A stretch of DNA of 64,000 nucleotides from Nitrincola lacisaponensis (GTDB taxonomy: Bacteria > Pseudomonadota > Gammaproteobacteria > Pseudomonadales > Balneatricaceae). A program made the translations under genes and the position numbers. Location of the stretch: positions 124,001 through 188,000 of the forward strand of contig NZ_JMSZ01000032.1 of the NCBI RefSeq assembly GCF_000691225.1, written 5' to 3'. The notes beneath the pieces are model-generated. The model searched no databases and had not been told where the DNA came from. It worked only from the letters and a program-made list of their open reading frames with translations. Shown one piece after another: positions 28,450 to 38,140 of this stretch (within the stretch, counting starts at the first letter, position 1; the number at the start of each line of letters is the position of its first letter).

Positions 28450-29297
28450 CAGTGTTTATCCTGTTCTGCCAGTTTAGCGGCCAGTTCTGCGTTTTCTTCT
28501 CGCAGACGTTCCAGTTCGCGCAGGGTATCCATGCCTGAAATTTCATAGTCCCAGTCATCAGTCAGTACGGGAGGTGCTTTTCCTTCCTGATTGGCTTTTT
28601 CGACCAGGTGGGTGACACCGGTTAACCACTCTTCCAGGCCGTCATAGAAACGGTTTTGGGCATGACCCGCCTGGATATCCAGAAAGCCCAGTAATAGCGA
28701 GCCACCCAGGCCCAACAGTGAAGAGCTGAAGGCGGTGCCCATGCCTTCCAGTGGAGTCAGTAGTCCTGACTGCAGGTTAGCGAAGACATCGGCAAAATTG
28801 CTCTGCTGCATATCCAGATTGATGATGACCTGGCCAACAGCGTTGATGGTACCGAGCAGGCCCCAAAAGGTACCCAGCAGGCCCAGAAAAATCAGCAGAC
28901 TGATGAAGTAGCGGGTGATTTCGCGTTGTTCATCCAGGCGTGTACGTATGCCATCCAGCACTGTGCGCAGTGACAGGGCCGACAGGGAAAATTTATCGCG
29001 TTTGTAGTCTTCACCCAGTTGACGGGCCAGGGGTTTGAGCAGGCGAGGTTCCTGAGTGACTGACAAACCCATGCGTCCGGTACGGAACTGGGCAACCCAG
29101 CGAATTTCCGGGAACAGCATGAACACTTGTCGATAGGTAATACCGATGCCGATCAGTAACACACAGAGGATCAGCGCATTAAAAACCCAGTTGGCCATGA
29201 AGGCCGTTTGCAAGGGGGCATAAATTAATACGCAAATTGCCGCGACTACCCCCAGAAACAGTGTCATCCAGAACAGCGTGTGCTTGGGATTGCTCAT
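28449..29297 (-). CDS. MotA/TolQ/ExbB-family proton channel protein
   Basis: A 282-residue protein with two N-terminal membrane segments (about 10-55), a cytoplasmic segment, and the MotA/ExbB core around FISLLIFLGLLGTFWGLLGT and GLLTPLEGMGTAFSSSLLGLGGSLLLGF. The C-terminus is a short charged helix (about 250-282). I chose ATG 29297 over GTG 29306 because of GGTGG upstream. The partner gene starts inside its stop codon. Function: the channel half of a stator-like complex. What it powers is unknown. Confidence 0.85.
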   Translation of the reverse strand: MSNPKHTLFWMTLFLGVVAAICVLIYAPLQTAFMANWVFNALILCVLLIGIGITYRQVFMLFPEIRWVAQFRTGRMGLSVTQEPRLLKPLARQLGEDYKRDKFSLSALSLRTVLDGIRTRLDEQREITRYFISLLIFLGLLGTFWGLLGTINAVGQVIINLDMQQSNFADVFANLQSGLLTPLEGMGTAFSSSLLGLGGSLLLGFLDIQAGHAQNRFYDGLEEWLTGVTHLVEKANQEGKAPPVLTDDWDYEISGMDTLRELERLREENAELAAKLAEQDKH

Positions 29298-29427
29298 CGT
29301 TACCACCAGCTCATGAATCGGATTCAGTCAATCCAGATCATCCATGACTCGACGCCGGGTGTAAAGGGGAGGGCATAAAAAATCGGGATGAAGTGTCCTG
29401 AGGACAAATCAACCCGTATTTCAGAGG

Positions 29428-29631
29428 TTAATTAAAGGCTTGTCCGGGTTTTACACCCAGTTTTTTCAATATAATGACCAGCGGACAGAAGCCAGTGAAG
29501 GCGGTTTGTAACATGTTCGCGCCGACAAAGGCCGTGAACAGCAACCACCAGGGGCTGACCCAGTGAGCCAGGGCCAGGCTGATCAGAATAAAACTGCCTG
29601 CGAATGCAAACACCATACGATCCAGGGTCAT
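29428..29631 (-). CDS. Small membrane protein, DUF2892/YgaP C-terminal-like
   Basis: A 67-residue protein with two hydrophobic segments and the pattern MTLDRMVFAFAGSFILISL...GANMLQTAFTGFCPLVIILKKLG typical of DUF2892, the membrane part of YgaP-type rhodanese proteins. The ATG at 29631 follows GGAG at a 7-nt spacing, so I prefer it to TTG 29643. No rhodanese domain is fused or adjacent. It is probably a single-gene unit, divergent from azlC. Confidence 0.85.
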   Translation of the reverse strand: MTLDRMVFAFAGSFILISLALAHWVSPWWLLFTAFVGANMLQTAFTGFCPLVIILKKLGVKPGQAFN

Positions 29632-29754
29632 GTTGTGCTCCAAAAATGTTCGCCACCATAGTGTGGCAAAGGTCTTGTATATGTTTCATCTAATATAAGT
29701 TAAGTCTAATGTTTTGTCCAGATACAGATGTTCGATACACTCAGAAGGCGTGAT

Positions 29755-30480
29755 ATGCAATCGATACCCAGATCAGAATTCTATGCCGGCGTGAAAGCGA
29801 CTTTGCCGCTGATTGTCGGTGCCATCCCCTTTGGTATTATTTTCGGGACATTGGCAGAAACCAGTGGCTTGTCTGCCTGGGGTGCCATGGCGATGTCTGT
29901 GTTTGTCTATGCAGGTTCGAGTCAGTTTATTGCGCTGGGGCTGCTGGCTGCCGGAGCGGCGTTGCCGATTATTATCCTGACAACCTTTGTCGTGAACTTG
30001 CGGCATCTGTTGTATGCCGCCAACCTGGTTCCCAAGACCGGGCATCTGCCGTTGCGCTGGCGGGTCATGATGGCCTTTGGTTTAACCGATGAAACCTTTG
30101 CTGCAGTCAGTAATCGTTTTTTGCGTGAATCATCTCACAGCACAGCACACTGGTTTTATTTGGGTTCGTTCCTGGCAATGTATGGCAACTGGATACTGTG
30201 TACTTTCATCGGCATTGTGTTGGGCGGGCTGTTTCCCGACATGACGGATTGGGGCCTGGATTTTGCCATGTCAGTCACCTTTATCGGTATGGTGGTGCCG
30301 TATTTGACCAATCGGCCTATGTGGGGAGCGGTACTGGTGGCAGGTGCAATGGCCGTCGCAACAGCCTTTATGCCACATAAGCTGGGTCTGATTGTTGCCG
30401 CGCTCTGTGGTATTGCCGTCGGACTTTCATTGAGTCTGCGACAGTCACAACGTACCAAAACGCTTCAGGAGGCCGAGTGA
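29755..30480 (+). CDS. azlC: AzlC-family branched-chain amino acid exporter, large subunit
   Basis: A 241-residue membrane protein with AzlC signatures: [20 protein letters not shown], [13 protein letters not shown], and [11 protein letters not shown]. With AzlD it forms an exporter for branched-chain or other amino acids in the inner membrane. I chose ATG 29755, preceded by AGAAGG; ATG 29728 lies upstream in frame but has no ribosome-binding site. It overlaps azlD by TGATG. Confidence 0.9.
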   Translation: MQSIPRSEFYAGVKATLPLIVGAIPFGIIFGTLAETSGLSAWGAMAMSVFVYAGSSQFIALGLLAAGAALPIIILTTFVVNLRHLLYAANLVPKTGHLPLRWRVMMAFGLTDETFAAVSNRFLRESSHSTAHWFYLGSFLAMYGNWILCTFIGIVLGGLFPDMTDWGLDFAMSVTFIGMVVPYLTNRPMWGAVLVAGAMAVATAFMPHKLGLIVAALCGIAVGLSLSLRQSQRTKTLQEAE

Positions 30481-30800
30481 TGCAGGAAGTTTACTTGATA
30501 CTGGGCATGTTTCTGGTGACGTTTGGCGTACGTTTTGTGCTGTTTGCGGTGGCTGGGCGAGCACATTTTCCCGTCTGGTTAAATCATGCGTTGGGTTTTG
30601 TACCGCCTGCTGTTCTCACTGCCATCATAGTACCGGCAGTGCTGATGCCTGAAGGTGAAATCTGGTTCAGCTGGCGTAACCCCTGGCTATTGGCGGGGGC
30701 GTGTGCCTTTGTCATCGCGCTGGTGCGCAAGGACTTGATGACGACAATTGTGGCAGGCATGTTTATTTTTATGCTGCTACGCTTTGTGGTGGGGCTTTAA
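30480..30800 (+). CDS. azlD: AzlD-family small subunit of amino acid exporter
   Basis: A 106-residue membrane protein with three or four hydrophobic segments and the AzlD pattern LGMFLVTFGVRFVLF...LGFVPPAVLTAIIVPAVL. Its ATG overlaps the azlC stop (TGATG), so the two are translated together as usual for this exporter. Confidence 0.9.
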   Translation: MQEVYLILGMFLVTFGVRFVLFAVAGRAHFPVWLNHALGFVPPAVLTAIIVPAVLMPEGEIWFSWRNPWLLAGACAFVIALVRKDLMTTIVAGMFIFMLLRFVVGL

Positions 30801-30810
30801 TACTGGACAG

Positions 30811-30822
30811 ATGTGTACACAT
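30811..30822. promoter_or_regulatory. 12-bp palindrome upstream of the pseudokinase/GGDEF gene
   Basis: ATGTGTACACAT is a perfect palindrome 78 bp before the start at 30900 and 10 bp after the azlD stop. This is a possible operator; no other copy was noticed. Confidence 0.3.
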
Positions 30823-30899
30823 AGATGATTATCCACTGTAGCGAGGATGGCTCCTGACTTAAAACTTCTTTTTGTTCCTTCACAGTAAGTATCGAGTAA

Positions 30900-33800
30900 A
30901 TGGAAAATTACCTGTCGATAGATGGTTTGAGTGACTTGACTCTGCTTCAGGAAACCGCCGGGTCTGAGCTCTGGCTGGCCAGATCAGGTCAGGAGTCTGT
31001 CGTATTAAAGCGCAGCAAGCGCGTTATTCCTGGTGTTTCTCATGCAGATATGTTGCGTGGTGAGTACGATCAGGCACAACAATGCGTGCACCCAAAACTT
31101 ATCTCCGTGCGGGGTATTGCCAGCTGGAATGAAAACCCAATACTGGTGCGTGAATACTTTGAAGGATTGCCCCTCGATCAGCGTGTAGTACAGCAGCCTT
31201 TGTCTGAAATCCGGTTTCTGCACCTTGCCGTCACTCTGTGTGAAACGTTGCAGGCCATTCATCAGGCGGGTTTTATTCATGCCCAGTTGGCTCCGGAGCA
31301 TATTCTGGTCAGTGAAGGACTGGATGATTTTCGTGTCATCGGACTGGGACGGGTTCAGCCAATTACGCAGACAGGACCCATTCAGAACACTTTCCTCCCT
31401 GAACAATCACCCTATCAAGCCCCAGAACAACATCCCCACTCAGGAGTACAGGTCGATGAACGCAGTGATATCTACTCGCTGGGTGCCATATTTTATCTGA
31501 TGCTGACAGGCAAACCGGCGTCAGGTATTCCAACTGATTTTCCGGATTCCATGGATGCTGAACTCTGTCGACGCTTTCCTGACCGGTCTGCAGTGCTGTG
31601 GCGTATTATCGCCAAAATGCTTGCTTCTGATCGGTGTCAGCGTTATCCGTCCATGGATGCGGTGCTTGTCGATTTAAATATTTGCTTGCAGCATGCTGTG
31701 GCTGATCGCGCATTGCCTGATTTTGAACTCGACCATGTCAGTGAAATCAACCGTTTATTCAGCCAGGGTGAACACTATGGCCGTGATGCAGAGCGCGAGG
31801 CTTTAATCAAGGTCTTGCAGCAGTCGGCCGGGCAGGCGTTCAGCTGTGCATTGGTGCAAGGAGTGTCCGGTATCGGCAAGTCCAGCCTGGTGAATGCAGT
31901 ACAACAGGCAATGTCTGATCAGTGCCGTTGCATACAGATCAAGTATGATCAGTATGCGTCTAACAGCCCGCTGGATGGTTTGTTTTCAGCCTTGCAGCAA
32001 TTGTTACGCCAGTTGCTCTCTGAGTCATCTGACTCGTTGCAGCAATGGGGTGAAACCTTTCGTCAAGTGATGGGGGATGACGCTGCATTGTTGCTGGAGG
32101 CGATTCCTGAACTGACCTTGTTCATCGGCCTGCCTCCTGAGGTGGCGGCATTGCCAGCAGCGGATGCCAAAGTGCGCTTGTACCGCTTGCTGACCCGTTT
32201 CGTACAAACGCTGGCCAGTACAGAGCATCCGTTGTGCCTTTTCCTGGATGACTGCCAATGGGCGGATGCCGCAACATTGGAGTGGCTGGAAAGTGCGCTC
32301 CATGAGCTGCATTCGGTCGTGGTAATTTTCGCTTTTCGTGATGATGAAGAACACCAAAGTTGTATGTTGGCAGGTTTTCTGCAGCGCCTGCGTAAACAAG
32401 AGGTGATTCAGCAAGAAATTTCATTGGCACCTCTGACGACCAGTGTGGTCGCAGAGCGACTGGTTTATCACTTTAAGTTACCATCTGAGGCAGCAACCAC
32501 CCTGGCAGATATGCTGGTGGAAAAAACCCAGGGCAATCCCTTCTACATGGCAGAATATCTGCGTCAGTGCCAGCGACATCATCTGCTCTGGTTTGATCAG
32601 CAAGCCTTGGTCTGGAAACTGGATTTGGACCAGCAAGCAGCCATACCGGTCAGCGAGAATGTTGTTCAATTACTGGCAGAGCGTTTGACCTTTCTGGCTG
32701 ACGAGGTGCAGCAGGTGCTGAGTATGGCCGCCTGTATCGGCAATCGTTTTAATGTCGAATTGCTGCATCGTTTGCTGCCCTCTATAGATCTGGAGCAGGC
32801 GCTGTTGTCTGCGCAAACCGGCGGTTGGCTGGTGAGTCAGGTAAGTGCTCAGGGTGTTGAGTATTGTTTTCCGCATGACCGTATTCAACAGGCTGCCTAC
32901 GGTCTGATGGATAAAATCAGGCTTCAGCAGGCTCACCTGTCAATCGCTGAGTGTCTGGAGCAAAGTGAAGATCTGGATGCCCGGTTGTTGGAGTGCGTGT
33001 ATCACTACAACGCGGCCCTGGAGCAGATCAATCAGGCCGATCAGCTGATTCAGGTGGGTCGACTGAACAGGCGTGCTTCGATGGCAGCTAAAGCCAATGG
33101 TGATTTTGCACTGGCGCTCCAGTTGGTGATTCAGGCGATGCGTTTGTTGTCGGGAAAATCTCCGGAAGCTGCCTTGACGGCGGAAATCCTGAAAGAACGT
33201 GCCGAGTGTGAGCATCTCTGCGGGTATCAGGCCGCTGCCTTGCATTACTACCAACAGGCATTGACGGTCTGCAGGGATGCACGGCAGCGAACCCGAATTT
33301 ATGAATTGTTGATCAAATTTCATACGGATTATGGCGATTTTCAGCAGGCATTTGAGACTGGCAGAGAAGCATTGCAGAAGCTGGATTTCAGTATCCCGGA
33401 TGGGTTCAGTGTCATCAATTTTGCAGTGGACTATCTGTATCTCAAACGAAAATTACAGCATCTCAGCATTGAAGATTTGCTGGGTCTCCCGGATGCAGAG
33501 GACCCGGGTGTGTGTGACCAGATACTGCTACTCTCGGCCATGCAAAAAGCGGCCTATCAGATACGTCCAGAACTTTGTGTTGCTCTGGCTGCCAAGCAGG
33601 TGCGTTTATGCCTTAAACATGGCAATACCTGTGAGGCTGTGGTCGGATATATGGTATTCGGGGTTATATTCGTCGGTGGCGTTCGGGGCCATGCTCACGC
33701 TGGTTGTGAGTATGGACGCTTGTCCCTGGCGATGTTGGAGCGTTATCACAATCAGATGCAGAGTGCTGAAGTACCCTTTGTATATGGCTACTTTGCTCAC

Positions 33801-35858
33801 TCCTGGCTGCACCCTGCCAGTGATACCGAGCGTTATTGGCAGCGTGCTTTCGAGCAGGGGCTGAAAATTGGTGACTGGTTTCATGCCGGATGTGCTGCAG
33901 CCGGTATCTTGCAGAGTCAGTTGATGCGTGGACATCCACTGGAGCAGATCCTGCAGCAATGTGATCAGTTTCAGGTGGTGTTGCAGCGCATTGGTGCATC
34001 TGAACATGAGCAGACCCTTGAGGGGATTCGCCAGGCGATACTGAACCTGCGCCATCCTTCAGCGACGTTACCGGTATTCAATCGACAGGGGTTTGACGAA
34101 AAAGCGTTTTTGCAGCGTCTGGAGCAATTCGGCTCACGGCATTTTGCCCATCTGTATTTCATCAACAAGATGTGGGTCCTGTATAGCCAGGGATATTACG
34201 AAGATGCAGCCAGTCTGGCGTTGAAAAGCCAGAGCTATTTGAAAGACAGTCAGGGCATGTTACATGGTGCTGAACATTGCTTTTTACATGCATTGATTCT
34301 GGCTAAAACCTTGCGTCCCAACACGGGACTGGTGATGCATCGTAAGCATTTACGCATCAAACGTTATGCCCGGCAGCTTCAACGCTGGGCAGATCAGTGT
34401 CCGGATAACTTCCTGGATCGGGCGCAGTTGGTGCAGGGAGAGCTTCATCGGCTTGCGGGCCGCTCCTGGGAAGCACTGTCTTGCTATCAGGATGCCTGCA
34501 AAAGTGCTGAATTTAATGGTCATCTCAATCTGCAAATACTTGCACATCAATTAATGGAGACGCTCTATACCACTATGGGACAGCGTCTTGCCGCCAGATC
34601 GCATCAGGCAGAACGCAAGCGCTTGTCAGAAAAGTGGGGTATTGATAACCGCTATTTGCAGGATCCAATACAGGCTGATCAATTTGATCTTGATAGTCTG
34701 GCCCAGGCTGTTGAGGTGATCAGCCAGGAGCGCCGTTTGCCCAGGTTGCTGGAAACCTTGATGAGCATTCTGCTTCAAAACACTCTGGCTCAGCGCTGTG
34801 TACTGATGCTGCATGAAGATCAGCAGTATCGTATACAGGCGGAGTCACGCCGGAGCGGGGCTGATACTCAGGTTATGCAGAATCAGCTCTATGATCAGAC
34901 GGCTGATCTGCCTCATCGAATCATCAATTACGTGCTGTCATCCCAGGAAGCCATTTTGCTGGATGATGCCTGCCATTATGCGGTGTTTGAGAAAGACCCG
35001 TATCTGAGCCGATACCAGGTGCTGTCAGTAATCTGCATGCCGTTAGTGATTCAAGGTCAACTGAAAGGGCTGATTTACCTTGAGAGTGATACAGCGGCAG
35101 GTGTGTTTACCCAGAATCGTTTTGTCATGCTGCGTTATCTGGGCACTCAGATTGCTATCTCGATTGACAATGCACTGGTGTATCAGAAACTGGAGCAGAA
35201 GGTCAGTGAACGCACCCAGGATATTGAACAGCAGAAACAGGAATTACAGAGCCAATATGACACGATTCGTCATCTGAATCAGCGGCTCACCGAAGAGAAT
35301 GATGAGCGCAAACTGGCAGAGCAAAAACTGCAGCAAGCCAATCAACAGCTTCAAGTCCTGGCTACAACCGATGGCTTGACCGGGCTCAGTAACCGTCGTC
35401 ATTTTAATCAGGTATTGCAGCAGCAGTATCACTATTGCAAACGGCTAGGATTGCCCTTGGCTTTGTTGATTTGTGATCTGGACGAATTTAAAGCCTATAA
35501 CGATCATTACGGTCATCAGACGGGTGACGACTGTTTGATCGCTGTCGCTGAGTGTTTCAAGTCGGTGGTTAAGCGTCCAGGTGATCTGGTAGCACGTTAT
35601 GGTGGTGAAGAGTTTGCAGTGATTTTGCCCGCAACTGACGCTGAAGGAGCACAGTATATCGCCGAACAGATTCATCAGGCTGTGAATCAATGCGCTATTC
35701 CCCATGCGGTATCTTCTGTTGTGTCTCAAGTGACCATGAGTATCGGGTTGTATGTCGGACCGGGTGCAAGCATTGAGCAGTTAATTCTGCGGGCAGACAA
35801 AGCGCTGTATCAAGCTAAGAGTGCCGGTAAAAGTCGCACCTGTGAATATAGAAATTAA
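30900..35858 (+). CDS. Giant signalling protein: pseudokinase-AAA-TPR-like-GAF-diguanylate cyclase
   Basis: A 1652-residue soluble protein. Residues about 10-270 match a Ser/Thr kinase fold, but the catalytic loop reads HAQLAPEH (127-134) where HRDLKPEN is expected and the DFG position reads GLG (148-150), so it should be inactive. An AAA/STAND ATPase follows (Walker A GVSGIGKSS at about 321, Walker B LFLDDCQWAD at about 445), then a long helical repeat region (about 680-1280), a GAF domain (about 1290-1430), a coiled coil (about 1430-1490) and a GGDEF domain (1490-1650) with intact RYGGEEF (about 1566-1572). It should make cyclic di-GMP under control of ligand and ATPase inputs. It stands alone between azlD and the cytochrome-like gene. 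Confidence 0.9.
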   Translation: MENYLSIDGLSDLTLLQETAGSELWLARSGQESVVLKRSKRVIPGVSHADMLRGEYDQAQQCVHPKLISVRGIASWNENPILVREYFEGLPLDQRVVQQPLSEIRFLHLAVTLCETLQAIHQAGFIHAQLAPEHILVSEGLDDFRVIGLGRVQPITQTGPIQNTFLPEQSPYQAPEQHPHSGVQVDERSDIYSLGAIFYLMLTGKPASGIPTDFPDSMDAELCRRFPDRSAVLWRIIAKMLASDRCQRYPSMDAVLVDLNICLQHAVADRALPDFELDHVSEINRLFSQGEHYGRDAEREALIKVLQQSAGQAFSCALVQGVSGIGKSSLVNAVQQAMSDQCRCIQIKYDQYASNSPLDGLFSALQQLLRQLLSESSDSLQQWGETFRQVMGDDAALLLEAIPELTLFIGLPPEVAALPAADAKVRLYRLLTRFVQTLASTEHPLCLFLDDCQWADAATLEWLESALHELHSVVVIFAFRDDEEHQSCMLAGFLQRLRKQEVIQQEISLAPLTTSVVAERLVYHFKLPSEAATTLADMLVEKTQGNPFYMAEYLRQCQRHHLLWFDQQALVWKLDLDQQAAIPVSENVVQLLAERLTFLADEVQQVLSMAACIGNRFNVELLHRLLPSIDLEQALLSAQTGGWLVSQVSAQGVEYCFPHDRIQQAAYGLMDKIRLQQAHLSIAECLEQSEDLDARLLECVYHYNAALEQINQADQLIQVGRLNRRASMAAKANGDFALALQLVIQAMRLLSGKSPEAALTAEILKERAECEHLCGYQAAALHYYQQALTVCRDARQRTRIYELLIKFHTDYGDFQQAFETGREALQKLDFSIPDGFSVINFAVDYLYLKRKLQHLSIEDLLGLPDAEDPGVCDQILLLSAMQKAAYQIRPELCVALAAKQVRLCLKHGNTCEAVVGYMVFGVIFVGGVRGHAHAGCEYGRLSLAMLERYHNQMQSAEVPFVYGYFAHSWLHPASDTERYWQRAFEQGLKIGDWFHAGCAAAGILQSQLMRGHPLEQILQQCDQFQVVLQRIGASEHEQTLEGIRQAILNLRHPSATLPVFNRQGFDEKAFLQRLEQFGSRHFAHLYFINKMWVLYSQGYYEDAASLALKSQSYLKDSQGMLHGAEHCFLHALILAKTLRPNTGLVMHRKHLRIKRYARQLQRWADQCPDNFLDRAQLVQGELHRLAGRSWEALSCYQDACKSAEFNGHLNLQILAHQLMETLYTTMGQRLAARSHQAERKRLSEKWGIDNRYLQDPIQADQFDLDSLAQAVEVISQERRLPRLLETLMSILLQNTLAQRCVLMLHEDQQYRIQAESRRSGADTQVMQNQLYDQTADLPHRIINYVLSSQEAILLDDACHYAVFEKDPYLSRYQVLSVICMPLVIQGQLKGLIYLESDTAAGVFTQNRFVMLRYLGTQIAISIDNALVYQKLEQKVSERTQDIEQQKQELQSQYDTIRHLNQRLTEENDERKLAEQKLQQANQQLQVLATTDGLTGLSNRRHFNQVLQQQYHYCKRLGLPLALLICDLDEFKAYNDHYGHQTGDDCLIAVAECFKSVVKRPGDLVARYGGEEFAVILPATDAEGAQYIAEQIHQAVNQCAIPHAVSSVVSQVTMSIGLYVGPGASIEQLILRADKALYQAKSAGKSRTCEYRN

Positions 35859-35899
35859 TGCTTATATACTGAAAATCCTGAACTGTAGAGGAGAGCGTC

Positions 35900-37309
35900 A
35901 TGATGTTAATCTGGAGCAAGCGGGCTGTCCCGCTGATGTTGATGGCATCGCTGAGTGTCACTGCACTGGCAGACGTAAATCCCTTTGCGGTGAATGATGG
36001 TCTGATCCCGGATGCTTCAGCCTATCAGGGGCCGTTGTTTCGTTTTAACTATGATTACCCTTCTGCTGTTCCTGAACCGGTTGATATGCCCTGGCGTCAG
36101 GTTTTACAGGGTGAGCCGCTGAGCAAGGCCAAAGCACATGATTATGTGTTGACGTTAAAGCAATTCGTTGAAGATCCGATGCGGATATTTGTGACCCAAC
36201 CCCAGGTCTGGAATCAACATCCCCAAACAGGCTGGTACAGCATGCTGTGGGCCGGGGAGGCGATCCCGGTAACAGGATGGGAAGGGCGTGATGCGATTTA
36301 TGGCACCTATACCGGGCAGATTCAGGCTGCATCGGTATATGCTGAGTCAGGTTTGACCGTGGATGTGCGTAACCATGCGGCCATTTACTACAATGAAACT
36401 GCCGCCCTGGCTCTGGGGCGTGTATGGCAGGACTGTGATGCCGCTACATCGGTGTGTGAACCCAGCCTGGCGTCGGGTGAAGCTCAGTTTCCGGAAGGTT
36501 CCGTGATTATCAAGGCTGCTGCAGCTACAGCAACTCCCGAGGAGTGGCCGGTACTGGAAGGGGCGGCAACCTGGCAGATTTACCGCCGCCCCTTTAATGC
36601 ACAGGGTACGATCCCGGATCAGCCACCGGTTGTGACCGATGTGCGTGTTGCCATCTTTGATATTATTGTGAAAGACAGTGTTGCAGCACCGGAAACGGGT
36701 TGGGTTTTCTCGACGCTGGTCTATGATAAAGATGCTGAAGGCGAGGATGCCTGGGACAGAATGGTCCCATTGGGGGCGATGTGGGGACTGGACCCGGATG
36801 TTAACTCTGCACTGCACCCGCAGCAGCCTCTGCAACAAACCTATATCAACCCGGATGCACCGGCCTATGCCACTGTCACCCTCGGTTATGGCGGGCGTCT
36901 GTCAGGGCCTTTCGATATAGCCGTCAAACACAATGTTCTGGTGGACGGGCTACCAGTCGAGTCTCTGCGCAGTTCTTCCTGTATGAGTTGTCACGGTACG
37001 GTCGCGTATTTACCCGGTAGTGACAGAATGCTGACCTATTTTTATCCTGCCAAGCCACCGATCAGCTCACCGCTGAACATGTATACACCGGGCTCTACCG
37101 AGTGGAATGCCTGGTTTACCAATCGTTGGGGCGACCAGCCGCAAACGGACGAAGCCGGAGCCATTGCGCTGGATTACAGTACGTTTTTGGAGATGGTGCT
37201 GATGAATTTTGCTTCGCAACAGCAGAAACTGCAGGCGGACTTTGATCCGGAGACCTATGATGCTTTCTGGGAGAAGCGACGTCAGCGGATTCATGCATTC
37301 CGGCATTGA
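35900..37309 (+). CDS. Exported protein with one c-type haem motif
   Basis: A signal peptide ends near LADVNP (about residue 25). The mature protein of about 445 residues has one CxxCH haem-attachment motif (C361-M-S-C364-H365) in the C-terminal third and many tryptophan and aspartate residues before it. I do not recognise a named enzyme family; it could be an electron-transfer partner of a periplasmic oxidoreductase. AGGAGAG precedes the ATG. It lies 41 bases after the diguanylate cyclase gene and 66 bp before the gntR coding frame opens, with no obvious terminator on either side. The haem call is firm; the function is unknown. Confidence 0.72.
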   Translation: MMLIWSKRAVPLMLMASLSVTALADVNPFAVNDGLIPDASAYQGPLFRFNYDYPSAVPEPVDMPWRQVLQGEPLSKAKAHDYVLTLKQFVEDPMRIFVTQPQVWNQHPQTGWYSMLWAGEAIPVTGWEGRDAIYGTYTGQIQAASVYAESGLTVDVRNHAAIYYNETAALALGRVWQDCDAATSVCEPSLASGEAQFPEGSVIIKAAAATATPEEWPVLEGAATWQIYRRPFNAQGTIPDQPPVVTDVRVAIFDIIVKDSVAAPETGWVFSTLVYDKDAEGEDAWDRMVPLGAMWGLDPDVNSALHPQQPLQQTYINPDAPAYATVTLGYGGRLSGPFDIAVKHNVLVDGLPVESLRSSSCMSCHGTVAYLPGSDRMLTYFYPAKPPISSPLNMYTPGSTEWNAWFTNRWGDQPQTDEAGAIALDYSTFLEMVLMNFASQQQKLQADFDPETYDAFWEKRRQRIHAFRH

Positions 37310-37326
37310 GACGCATTTAAAAAACA

Positions 37327-37340
37327 ATATGTCGACAAGT
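37327..37340. promoter_or_regulatory. GntR-type operator upstream of the gntR gene
   Basis: ATGTCGACAA (37329-37338), core TGTCGACA, matches the palindromes at 44315-44375 and 49151-49211. It lies about 75 bp before the regulator start and suggests autoregulation. Confidence 0.6.
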
Positions 37341-37414
37341 TGCTGCTTTCACGCTAGCATCACTCTGGCTCATAAGTGAGCCGAATATTTGAGTCTTCAT
37401 GCAGGAGAGTGGTC

Positions 37415-38119
37415 TTGTCGTCATCAGACATTGAGCAATTAGCGGAACGCCGTCGCGGGTCCGGTGTTTCTACAGTATATGAAAAACTTCGTAATGAAAT
37501 TATTGATCTGACGCTCGCACCGGGAACACCACTGGAAGAAAAGCAGCTTTCCGAACGTTTTCAAATGTCCCGGACACCCATCAGAGAGGCGCTGCTCAAG
37601 CTGGCCGCTGATGGTCTGGTGGTGACGCTGACCAACCGCTCTACGGTTGTTTCTCATATCGATTTGCTGAGTCTGTCGGCATATTTTGATGCTTTGACAC
37701 TCATGTATCGCGTTAATACACGTCTGGCAGCTGAAAATGCGACCGCAGAAGATCTGGAGATTATGGAAGCACTTCAGGCTGAGTATGCCGCAGCGGTTGA
37801 AAGCGGTGATGCGCTGAAAATGATTACGGTGAACCGTGATTTTCATGTTGCCATGGCCGAAGCCGGCAGAAACAAGTATTACCGGGATCTGTTCGTACGT
37901 TTGCTGGATGAAGGGCGGCGCTTGCTCAGGCTGTATTACACCTCGTTCAATGATCAGTTACCGCGCGAGTATTCGGATCAACACGAAGACCAGATTCAGG
38001 CAATCCGTAATCGGGATGTTGAGCTGGCAGACAAGCTTGCAAAAGCCCATGCTGACCAGATAGTCATCCAGATCCAGCGCTATATCTCGGAAGACAAGCG
38101 ACAGGATATTACCCTCTGA
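37415..38119 (+). CDS. GntR-family regulator, FCD subgroup, of the hydroxyproline cluster
   Basis: A 234-residue regulator. The N-terminal winged helix (about 20-85) contains LEEKQLSERFQMSRTPIREALLKLAADGLV, the GntR recognition helix. The C-terminal all-helical FCD ligand domain (about 95-225) has NRDFHVAMAEAGRN and the metal-type histidines. A TTG start at 37415 after AGGAGAG is preferred to GTG 37376, which has no ribosome-binding site. TGTCGACA palindromes upstream of it, of the ABC/dehydrogenase promoter and of the TRAP promoter make it the likely repressor of the whole cluster, with hydroxyproline or an intermediate as inducer. Confidence 0.88.
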   Translation: MSSSDIEQLAERRRGSGVSTVYEKLRNEIIDLTLAPGTPLEEKQLSERFQMSRTPIREALLKLAADGLVVTLTNRSTVVSHIDLLSLSAYFDALTLMYRVNTRLAAENATAEDLEIMEALQAEYAAAVESGDALKMITVNRDFHVAMAEAGRNKYYRDLFVRLLDEGRRLLRLYYTSFNDQLPREYSDQHEDQIQAIRNRDVELADKLAKAHADQIVIQIQRYISEDKRQDITL

Positions 38120-38134
38120 CCGGGTAATATCCTG
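38102..38134. terminator. Bidirectional hairpin between gntR and the hydroxyproline operon
   Basis: CAGGATATTACCC and GGGTAATATCCTG are perfect 13-bp arms around a 7-nt loop. The gntR stop codon lies in the loop and the operon ends 7 bases beyond. There is no T-tract, but the stem is strong and symmetric between convergent genes. Confidence 0.65.
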
Positions 38135-38140
38135 CCTTGA

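Noticed and set aside
27298-29297. MotA/MotB-like pair as a Zorya anti-phage system
   Set aside because: Zorya needs additional ZorC/ZorD or ZorE genes next to the pair; the neighbours here are a DadA-like enzyme and DUF2892/AzlC genes, and the long coiled coil is in the MotB-like protein, unlike ZorA's tail.
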